Below, one piece after another: positions 55,701 to 64,000 of a stretch of DNA of 64,000 nt. The notes beneath the pieces were generated by a model that was not told where the DNA came from, did not search any database, and was given only the letters and a program-made list of their open reading frames with translations. The stretch spans positions 248,001 through 312,000 of the forward strand of contig JAOVVO010000005.1 in NCBI GenBank assembly GCA_028564675.1, in the 5' to 3' direction. Position 1 is the first letter of the stretch. Every line of letters starts with the position of its first letter. The position numbers were made by a program, and so were the translations under genes. Origin of the DNA: Onchocerca lupi (lineage: Eukaryota > Nematoda > Chromadorea > Rhabditida > Onchocercidae).

Positions 55701-58700
55701 TCGTTCATTCTCTGCGCATCCTGAAGGTTGGGAACCAACTGAGGAGAAAACAATTTTGAATAATTTCAACCAAAGAAAAGATCTTTCCGAACATTCTGAA
55801 ACTTTATTTCAGACTAAGATAATATTCTTCAAGACATATATTTTTCATATTGTTGTAAATGATCATAAAACTATTAGAGATTCTGAGTCTTTACGATTAT
55901 GATACTAAACACCATATTTTTTTAGCAGTTTTTTTCTTCGTTTTTTGTGTCAGCATATGAATTCGCTTTCCGCGATTAATAACACAAAAAACTATAATGT
56001 CCTAAATTTATTACTATCGAAATTTGAAATAAAGTATTTTGTATATAGACTTCAATATTTGGCAGCAGCAGCAACACTGCTAGTACATTGCTAATCATGA
56101 TCAAGAAACATGGAAAAACAGAATCGAACAAATAAGAGCTTACCAGCCAAATCTGGTAATTTCTTCATAAGGAATCGGATTAATATGTCGCCAAAATTAG
56201 CCGACGTCAGAGAATTAACTAACAATGAACTACATATAATTTGGAGTCCATAATTCGAAGCCAGTCTTTCGATGAAATACTAAGAAATGAAATCCTGATA
56301 GATAAATAATGATAAGATGAAAAAGAAATAGAAAAAATGTTTGAAAGAAATGGACTGCATAAAGTTTTAAGACTTACATCAATCCGTTTTGATATGATTT
56401 CTTTGAAAATTGATGGATTCAGTAATGTAAAAATGGAACCAAAAAGTTCCAAAACTTCCTTCTCCTCTTTTGTGCGCACTCCGTTCGAAAACCTTAATTC
56501 AGTTAACCTCATTTTCTACTTCATTTCTTTTCATTTTAATGTTATCATTAATTCTTCCATCAAACGAAAGAATATTTCCTTATCTTTCGAATTTCTTGGA
56601 AAGTCGGAAAAAGAAAAGACTAACCTTTGTTGTGTTGATGGAACTTGATTTGATACTGGACAAATCACATATATATCTAAGCATCGCAAACCATGGCGGA
56701 ATAGCTGCTCAATTATTTTTGCTTCATGATCTGGCGAGATCGCATCTGAATAGTTAATTTTCAACGCAATACTAATAAATTTAAATGAAAATAAATTATT
56801 GTCAACTTCTGAAGAGTAATCATTTTAAATTTATGAACTGAAACATTAGGCTAACTAAATAGTGCATATGAAAGAAACAATCTTGGCAGTATAAGCAGTA
56901 ATATTGGTTATGCATCATTTTAACAATTCATAATGAGAACAACTAAATGGTTTTATTTCATTTACATTTTGGCTATAAAAAATTCGAAATTTGCAACGAA
57001 GTATTGCAAACATTTTGCGAAATATATTTTTTATGCATGTAATTCAATGTTAAAAATTAATTAGTCAAACTGATTGATAATAGGCTATCATATAATAAAT
57101 CACAGATTACTTAGAAATGGTTTCTTGTTGGTGAAAGAAATAAAATCTAACGATTTGTAGCATGAGTATCCTTCAAAGCGTGTACAGCATGTTTGCAGGC
57201 TTGTACAAGCACTCGGATCATATTTCTGCATTCAATTAAAGTGTAAGATGGAATGCCAGTAACCCAATACTGACTAAATATCTCTTCAGGTGTCGATGTC
57301 TGGAAAGAAGACTAAATGATAAAACAAAATGAATAAATTTCAGTACATAGGATTCAAAAATACAAAATACTTGGATGATCATTTAACAATTAACAAGAGA
57401 AAAGAAATATGTGTTTCATAACATTTGTTATTAGGATTATTCGGATATTAGTGCATCCATGTTGATAAAGTAAATCATGATCAACAGAAGAAGGAATTAT
57501 TTTATGTTTGTTCCACATAACAATTTTTTGCGAACCATCCAGGAAAAAAGAAATGATCTAGTCGATTTTATCTGCCGCCTAGGACGACAAAATCTCAAAA
57601 ATGGAACAAATTCTGATAACACCAGATTATAACTCTTATATCATTCTGATTCTCGCGATAAAATTTTCACCTTTCCGGTTTTCGTTGATACCGGAAGAGA
57701 AAAAGATGATGAATTGTGGTCCTTTTCGTTTTCATTACTCCAGGCACTTAAATCGAAGTCGTTTTCTGAAGAAAGTGGTGATGTTGGATCTTCTTTAATC
57801 ATTTTGCTATGAACGACCGCCTAAACATATCACATTAACAAATAGCTGCCATTTTAGAAATTTGAAAAATTTTCGTTAATATTTTTTTTTTCTAATTTAC
57901 TCTGATGTAAACGTAATAAGAAATTCAACAAGAATCTTTGGCACTTCACGAACTATGTCCTTGCGATCTAGTTTCAAGTATCGCAGGAAGATTGAAAAAA
58001 AAAGTGAAAGGACTTGTTCAAAAATAAACACTAACCTCATCCATTTTATTTTTGCTATTTGCATAAGCAAAATCACTGCGTGCTGACTGGAAAGTGCTAA
58101 AAATTTTAGTATATTTATAGCAAATTGAAAAAATAAATAAAAAATGTTGTTAGTCTCTTAGATTTAAATAATCCACAAAAGCAGACATGCTTCAAAAGTA
58201 TCAGTCAATTTTGTTACAGCATGATTTCCAATGAATTTGAATCATCTTAAAAAAGAAGTTTTTCTGACAAGAAGCATCTGAAAAGAAAAATGAATTATTA
58301 TTTATTAAGAACGATAATCTTGGAAATTTTTGCTTGTAAAAAAATCATGCTCAGTTGTTTGTTATGCATGGGAAGTCAGCATTTTCGATTTCTGCAGTAA
58401 ATATGCCTTCAAAAACTAAAAAATAAAAGAAAAGATACCTAACACTTTTATCAGGATAGAGCAAAGGTGTATTCATGATATTACTTGCATTTTTTTCTAA
58501 TATTAACGGTACTTGGTATCGTGCCAACCATTTAAGCTTTCGCACATAATTTTCCAACAAACAAAATAGTATATCACGGCACTAAAAGCAAATAAGCCAA
58601 ATGCCTCATTTGGTTTTCTTATATATATTGTTGAAAATGAAAAATTAAATTATATATAAATTAGAAATGATCTCAAAAGCCTATAAAATTCTTACTATTC

Positions 58701-61700
58701 TAATGCATATAATCTGCTTCGAGTATTGCATATGTCACGACATGACATTTAGTTCGCTAAATGTGCAAACTTACCGGTTGTTCGGGGTGATTTTTCTCAG
58801 TAATAACAAATGATTCAATAAGATTCATCATTAGCTTGATGCACATCGACTGTACCGTCGGTTGTATTGCCGGATCAAACATACTTTTGGTGAATGCATA
58901 AACTGAGCTGAAAAAAGTGAATATAAGTTGACCATGATTGAAGTTACAAAGAACTGAAAAACTATGTTTAAAACATGACATCAAAAACTGAAAAATATTA
59001 TGAACATTCTTAAAAATATAAAACTACCAACCAGCAGAGGAGACTGTAAGATAAATGACTTCTTACATGATGTACAAGATCTGCTAGCATTGTATACATT
59101 GTTGGTCTGCAAGAAAAGATTATATGAAATTATTTGAAAATTTGTTTTTAAAAGTAAGAGCAATGAAGATTTTTTTTAAAATCGCCTAGATCAAACAAAC
59201 ATGCCTTTTCGCATGCTCATCTGAGTTAGAACTCAGGTGAACAAGAGAAAGCAAAGGAGGATTGCAGATATAAAAATTTGACAAAATAAACTTTTCTAAT
59301 TCGTAAATATTTTAATAGAAATCCAACAAACCTTAAGAAATCCATCGAGCTGAAACCATTGCCTAACATGAGATTTTCATTAAAGAGTTTCGGAATAACT
59401 GGGATAAATTTAGTTTGAAGATCGGTGACAAAAATATTCTTTACTGTACCAATTAATTCACGTCTCATCGAGTAATTTTCATGTGGACAATGCTCCAACA
59501 TTTGCATAATCGCTTGAACTATTTGTGTTCCATGATTACTTATTGCTTCACTCACATTGAACTAAAAATGAAAGAATTTAGAATAATCTGCAAGGAACAA
59601 AAATAATAAGCGCCTAAGAACCAATAAAACATGCTTGATTACTCAGCTGCATTGCATATCGAACAATGGTCTTTCAGATTTTTTATAAAATGAAGCGCAT
59701 CTGTTTTTGATTCGATACAATTATTTTGGAATTGAATTTCCTATAGACTTTAAAAGCGCTTAATTATGAAATGCAATATGTATTTTATTCAACAGTAGAA
59801 GCTGAAATATAAGTTTAAAGGTTTCATTTTATTCATCAGCTATTTAAAAGCATTTTCAAATTCATTTATAATGAGTAGTTAGCCAACATGAGAAAGGCAA
59901 TGTTGATAACCGTTTGAAAATTGTTATTATAACTAATCAATGTAAAACATAAAATAAAAAGAAAATTTTTCGTATAATCTAACAATTTTAAAAAAGAACT
60001 AACCACAGCAGAACGGGATGAGATGAATCCTAAAAATGTTAATGCTCGCACTTGCGAACTATAAAATTCGTCAGCCAATAATGTGCTAAATGAAGTACTA
60101 ATCTGCTGATCGTGAGGTATTGAAAGTGTACAATATTGCACCATAAGCGAGATTATCTCCGTTAACTGAAATTTGCTTTTTTTATAAAACTGAAAAAGTT
60201 GAATCAGTTATAATTTCTATACTAAATATGATTCAATGATCAAGTGAAGAATTTCGTTTTGAAAGAAAGATTTCAATTAGTTTGTAATATTCCAATTAAT
60301 CAGCTAAAGTTTAATTAGTGAATTGGGATCAATAATATATTATTATTGATACCGATATGTATTATAAAAACATCTGATTTGAACTGGATATATACTGGCA
60401 TCAAGTGAACATTTTTCAATTTTATCAATATTTTGGGAAGAAAGAAGATTTTATCAGTATTTTGGGAAGAAAAATCTCTAGAAATTCTGTTAAACATCGA
60501 ACTTTGAAACAAACCTCATTCTGAATATGATGACGGTGAATTTGAAATAATATAATACAAAACATGGGCACTTCTGACAAAACCTTTACACTTTGTGAAG
60601 CGCGAGGGATCAAAGAATAACCACTATCACGCTGAGTACCATCTCCAGAAGTTTCGGGAAGATAGACAATTGTCGGCATATAACAATTTTGAAGTGACTG
60701 AAATATCTTTTTCAAAGAATCACTACCAATATCTTACTGCTTTTGCAGTATATTTAACCATAACTATGTAGCAATAGTTTGATGATCAATGATATATCAG
60801 CAATACTATATTTATTACATATAATTTGCTTGTTCCAAATGAAAAATTTTTTCTTTATTTATAGCGAAGAAGGGGATTTATAGAGGAATCCATTATTGCT
60901 TGTACAATCATCTAAATTTAAAAAAAAAATATATACATAAAGTCCGGAATTCTTTTCGAAACTAATAACTTACAGATTCAATTACGCTATCTTCCATTCC
61001 GCAATGTCGAAGGTTTCTCTGCTCAAACATGCGTCCACTAGTGATATGTTGCGGCATATCACGATATACTGCTTTAAAATGATTGATGATTGCTGGAATC
61101 TGAAATGAAAAATTAGCGTACCGCATTAATTAATTACACAATGCATACATCCAACAAGTAAAATTTTTTAAAACTTCAGAAGGAAGGTCATTGTTCAAAG
61201 TAACTTGTAACTGAATAAACGATATGAAGGAATGAAAAATAAAATTTAAATCTGAAGAGGGAAAAAAAAACCTCGGGTGTGAAAACGGCTCTAAATGCAC
61301 GCTGATGTTCACTGATAATTTTGATAGCAATAATAGCATTTTCTTCATTCTCAACTTGAATCACCTTTGTAAGCTGAGTAAGAATAAGTTTTGCGTACTG
61401 TTTAATAATTTCATTGCAATTCATACGTAGTATTAATTCAAGTATCAGTTTTCGTAACTGCTGAAATATTTGGAAAATTTATTAATATGCTATGTTTTCA
61501 AGTCAGAATAATACTAACAAGGTAAGCGGTTGTTAATTACATTCGCAATGTCAAATGTCTCGATACATCTTCTCATAAGTCTGCTCTACAATTCTATATC
61601 TTCAGAATATATTGTCAAATCTATTCCCAAATCTATTCAGTTTTATGAGTATTAAATGAACTGTTAAAATGGCTTGAAAGGTAAAAGATATCCATAATGA

Positions 61701-62543
61701 TGCACCTGTGTATTATTTTCTCCAATAAACTGAGGTACAGTATCCTGAAAAATTTTCAAAAATGTGCGTAAAAGATTTTCTTGCACTATTTGAAAAGCAG
61801 GTGTAGTTGCCATTTCTTCGAAACTATTGCTTATTTCCTGAAAAATATATAAATCAGTGGATAAGTAAAAAATACACAGAAGAAAAATGGTGAAATTCCA
61901 CATAGCCAGTATTCAAGTTTCTGGTGAATTATAGCTCAACGGTTCAAATGATGTAAGTTCGTATTTTAGATACTCAAACTGAACATTACTTGTACAATAT
62001 ATACCAAGCGTGAACTAATCATGAAGCAGCTAAGCAGTATCATCACTGTTATCAAAGCTAGAACAATTCCCTATATCTTTGCATGCTATTGAGGCAATTA
62101 AATGTGGATTCTAAGATTTTTCCTGAAGTTTGTAGCAAAATACTGAAAAAGCTTGCCGATTTTACAATTCCTTTCTATTTTTCTTAATCAAATGATTCAA
62201 AACTAGTATTTACACGATGCATGGTAAATTTCATATGAAAACTTTTTTTTTTTTATTTTACTTTCGATAAAATAACTTAACAAAATTTGGAATGAAAAAG
62301 AGCAGCATAGGTATTGCTACTGTAGAAGGATGCCAAATTAATTACTTGTAAAGCTTTCAACTTGAGATCATCTCGCTGTCCAGCATCACCTATTGTCTGG
62401 ATAAGTGTCTCGAGACGTGAAAGCAGAGGATGTCCCTGTGCAGCAGCCTGAAGACTATGTCCCACAGATTTCACTATCTGTGACTGTTGCAGTGAAGCTT
62501 GCTGCTGCGACTGAGAAGCGGTGTAACCAACAGAAGCACTCAT
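28111..62543 (-). CDS. TRRAP: TRRAP / Tra1 (trr-1), giant PIKK-family pseudokinase scaffold of SAGA and NuA4
   Basis: Complete gene in 82 exons; all junctions keep phase, giving 3,937 aa (human about 3,860). Exon coordinates are in the five region entries that follow. Order: HEAT-type helical solenoid (about residues 1-2590), FAT domain (about 2590-3510), pseudokinase (about 3550-3900) and a C-terminal FATC ending RLDPRLHPWF. Landmarks along the chain include LFRSIGGGSYDLLYQ, LELCVDNLQPDYLYEHM, LTPSVPLRMDDGHKQL, IKWEQWRIKQ and HFWIKHCI. TRRAP recruits histone acetyltransferase complexes to transcription factors in the nucleus and has no kinase activity. ATG 62543 directly follows an AG (TCATCATAG), so it is a cis- or trans-splice acceptor, and it gives the expected N-terminus just before the first conserved helix. 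Largest intron 34932-36453. Very secure overall; a few exon edges could shift by a codon. Confidence 0.97.
30319..30369. repeat. Intronic tandem duplication (period 30)
   Basis: The 21-base core containing GTTGAGTAGCATGAAATC occurs at 30319-30339 and again at 30349-30369, in TRRAP intron 76. It is a local duplication with no link to coding sequence. Confidence 0.85.
31676..31727. repeat. TRRAP: Poly(A) homopolymer, A52 (T52 on the TRRAP strand)
   Basis: Fifty-two consecutive A on the + strand. On the transcribed sense strand this is T52 followed at once by CAG and TRRAP exon 73, so it forms the whole polypyrimidine tract of that 3' splice site. Confidence 0.95.
31951..41283 (-). other. TRRAP: TRRAP exons 55-72 (residues 2588-3511, FAT domain)
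   Basis: Exons: 41043-41283, 40618-40764, 40166-40386, 39722-39856, 39508-39631, 38958-39105, 38136-38334, 37375-37521, 36968-37092, 36454-36562, 34807-34931, 34344-34574, 33973-34092, 33613-33751, 33386-33480, 32821-32972, 32329-32521, 31951-32071. Landmarks: FFSSGCHLVQRDLPHSA, DQYQAIWKRRAYFKET, IAHAARKAGLINVAIDRIS, RKYVARVLWLM and YGTGIPANNWLPW. The exon 66 acceptor is at 34574 (after ATTAAG), because this restores the family motif SRIHT; AGs at 34550-34551 and 34543-34544 break the frame. The FAT domain packs around the kinase-like core. Confidence 0.93.
41432..45557 (-). other. TRRAP: TRRAP exons 43-54 (residues 2014-2587, solenoid before FAT)
   Basis: Exons: 45376-45557, 45074-45260, 44729-44845, 44417-44497, 44179-44294, 43736-43865, 43353-43430, 43069-43205, 42638-42801, 42178-42368, 41773-41970, 41432-41572. 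Exon 45 is a Gln/Ser linker (QTETIRSPSAQQQPSSSG). Exon 47 ends in TG and exon 48 starts with G, restoring a conserved Trp (LRLSW then LEKQLTV); an exon-like piece between them is not used. Exons 53-54 hold the conserved block ending YHIITSQNWADMQQHFWIKH. Confidence 0.92.
45781..52935 (-). other. TRRAP: TRRAP exons 24-42 (residues 1110-2013, middle HEAT region)
   Basis: Exons: 52827-52935, 52501-52605, 52058-52230, 51438-51611, 51186-51263, 50973-51083, 50743-50892, 50215-50437, 49897-50060, 49598-49771, 49308-49478, 48565-48684, 48197-48289, 47741-47926, 47320-47387, 47101-47212, 46558-46716, 46112-46293, 45781-45940. Landmarks: CYNEPWCIRLGGCLGIKFVL, PRYEVPKLAALILLRYF, CPTHIHDFSQ and KYMGHLLIANII, each matching the vertebrate order. 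Exon 42 is read in the frame giving MLLGWPCLSS; a competing open frame there is a shadow. Confidence 0.92.
55021..55092. repeat. Intronic direct repeat (period 44)
   Basis: Two 28-base copies starting TTAGAAGAAATA, at 55021-55048 and 55065-55092, differ at three positions. They lie in TRRAP intron 18. Confidence 0.8.
60421..60472. repeat. Intronic tandem duplication (period 29)
   Basis: Two 23-base copies sharing TATTTTGGGAAGAAA, at 60421-60443 and 60450-60472, differ at one base. They lie in TRRAP intron 5, just past the exon 5 donor. Confidence 0.8.
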
Positions 62544-64000
62544 CTATGATGAATTTTGAGTATTACATGTGTACAATACCAATTCCGCCTGATTTACCGT
62601 CTCTTTCGAAAAACTGAACATATTTAATGGAAAAGACAAAAGCACATAGAGTTCCAAAAGCTATTGCAAGCTAAAATCATCATCCATTATTGATTTCATA
62701 TTACGATTTCATATTACTAAGTCAATATTGCAGTCATCAACGAATAGGCAATGTAACACTGGTGTTTCCTTTGTTATTTTTCGATAAGAAAAAGCAAAAC
62801 GATGTCAAGAAGATAGGAGTTTACTTGAGAAAGATCTCACTCCACACCCGAAGTATTGAATATGGAGAAATAGAATTTTGGAGAAAAAAACAGATGTCCA
62901 CAAGATTCCAAAAGAGAAATTATTTACAATATATCACCATCCCATGGACCTTTGACCCAATAATTCAACCTCGCCAGGTGAGAAAATAATGAAAAAATCT
63001 CAAACAATTAAAAAAACTTTGAACTATTAAATTATTTGAATTACCGCAACAATCACAAGAAACCTTTAAAAAATTTTTGACAAATCTCCATCCAAATACT
63101 TGCATACAAACTGATAACGTCCATAAGCACAGCAATTTCGGTACTCGTTGGTCCCCGACGATATGAAAAATTGATGCTTCGATATTAAGTCGATACTTGA
63201 ATTGGATTACTGTATTCAAATTTTGTGAATTAACGTCTTTTAAATTATATGATGACAAGAAGATTTGAAACGATGCATCATAAACATTAAAATTGGTAAG
63301 TTGATGAATTTCGATGCTTATTTTGATGGTCTTTGGTATTTGAATGATATTTCATTCATTGTAATAATTGAAATTTTCATTTGTTTCCCATTTTTCGAAA
63401 ATTATCAAGTGCAGAATTGGCAACATTCTCTTCAATATGGTAGAGGCATTTACAGGGTAATAAATCTCAATCAAATGCTGAATCAAATGCTGATTTGTTA
63501 TCTGTCTTATCGTTAGATGTTGGTGCATTTCTAACCGTATCGCATCTTCTATCATTCCTTCATCGGTTTCATGCATCTGCGCGGAGCTACTTGTCGGCTA
63601 GATGAAAAGAAAGGCCACGCGCTGTTGTCACGATCACCATGACTGATTGATCAAGATTGATAGGACGACCTAGGTAGATACGTGTCATCCTTTCTTCAAG
63701 GCACCAACATACAACAAAGTCGATGGATACGGTATATGCCGAATTTGGCTAATGGCAAATAATTCTCTGGCGATATGAGAAATGTTTTACTGTACTTTGA
63801 TAGGATACTTAAAGTTTGATTTTTTTCAAATTACTGTCATTTCAATAGTGCACATATATGTCGACAAACTAGATGTCCTTGAAAAACAATCACTTTCAGG
63901 AATTTTCGAAAGATTAACTGATACGTGCAACATTCGATTGATTTATTTTGGCATAATTCTTTATTTCGCTATTTCATTTATATCAATTGCTAGTAATGAC
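62544..64000. other. TRRAP 5' flank with weak exon candidates on both strands
   Basis: This should contain the TRRAP promoter and any upstream leader exon. On the + strand, 62894-62977, 63415-63456 and 63517-63534 chain in phase 0 into a tiny 47-residue frame with GT-AG sites. On the - strand, an open piece follows TTTTCATCTAG at 63601 and includes MHETDEGMIEDAIRLEMHQH, ending near a GTAAAT donor at about 63457. Neither resembles a known protein, and the two overlap, so at most one is likely real. Confidence 0.3.

Larger units (their letters stand above)
53277..62543 (-). other. TRRAP: TRRAP exons 1-23 (residues 1-1109, N-terminal HEAT solenoid)
   Basis: Exons: 62346-62543, 61706-61837, 61272-61460, 60974-61099, 60515-60697, 60004-60165, 59332-59561, 59032-59106, 58775-58907, 58439-58581, 58036-58096, 57671-57820, 57152-57299, 56625-56745, 56378-56492, 56144-56279, 55692-55795, 55410-55504, 54701-54853, 54530-54614, 54093-54238, 53730-53895, 53277-53552. 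The first ~35 residues are Gln/Ser-rich. Exons 10-13 encode a Ser/Glu/Asn-rich linker where vertebrate TRRAP has a proline-rich one. Exons 17-21 are the best conserved part (INYFLLLRALFR, LPLLMDPLVCALNGS). The exon 17 acceptor is at 55795/55796; a nearer AG would lose a conserved helix. Confidence 0.93.

Noticed and set aside
60860..60916. Possible extra TRRAP exon after exon 4 (starts MIVQAIMDSS)
   Set aside because: There is no usable donor before its in-frame stop, and exons 4 and 5 join directly in phase.
61130..61215. Possible extra TRRAP exon in the intron after exon 3
   Set aside because: It is open but not needed: exon 3 joins exon 4 in phase and the family alignment is continuous without it.
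61921..61990. GGTTCAAAT-like sequence resembling a tRNA T loop
   Set aside because: No cloverleaf pairing or anticodon arm could be drawn around it.
63040..63258. Open frames on the - strand upstream of TRRAP
   Set aside because: Two frames are open over the same bases, neither links in phase to TRRAP exon 1, and neither resembles a known protein.
1..64000. CRISPR arrays, bacterial operons, rRNA, transposase or viral genes
   Set aside because: None seen; the only repeats are homopolymers and short local duplications, and all strong coding signals belong to host gene families.

Overview
This 64 kb window is nuclear DNA of an AT-rich animal genome. It holds intron-rich protein genes with short exons (mostly 60-280 bp), GT-AG introns of mostly 100-700 bp, and 3' splice sites that nearly always read TTTTCAG, TTTTTAG or TTATAG. 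The protein families and this gene style fit a clade III (spirurid or filarial) nematode. That assignment is inferred from style and protein similarity; no search was run.

Layout, left to right. (1) Positions 565-2041, + strand: the 3' end of an unrecognised multi-exon gene. (2) 2660-6047, - strand: a complete 4-exon calcyphosine-like EF-hand protein (203 aa), convergent with gene 1. (3) 6048-13163: about 7 kb with no supportable gene. (4) 13164-20047, - strand: a complete 20-exon transportin-3 (944 aa). (5) 20048-21745: gene-free spacer. (6) 21746-24128, - strand: two tightly packed genes, LYRM4/ISD11 (93 aa) then the CDK-activating-kinase subunit MAT1 (306 aa), with only 30 bp between stop and start, which looks like a two-gene operon. 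(7) 24129-28110: gene-free. (8) 28111-62543, - strand: a complete 82-exon TRRAP/Tra1-type pseudokinase (3,937 aa), which fills over half the window. (9) 62544-64000: TRRAP 5' flank with only weak exon candidates on both strands.

Exon models were built by hand by joining splice sites and checking reading-frame phase and family similarity. For CAPSL, TNPO3, LYRM4, MAT1 and TRRAP every junction keeps frame from ATG to stop, and the total lengths match the families (204, 945, 94, 307 and 3,938 codons including stop). Several products are nuclear or expression-related: TRRAP scaffolds SAGA/NuA4 histone acetyltransferases, MAT1 assembles the TFIIH/CAK kinase, and transportin-3 imports SR splicing factors. 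LYRM4 serves mitochondrial Fe-S assembly and the calcyphosine-like protein binds calcium. No rRNA, tRNA, transposon protein, CRISPR or viral gene was recognised. The main non-coding structure is long A/T homopolymers and a few short intronic tandem duplications.
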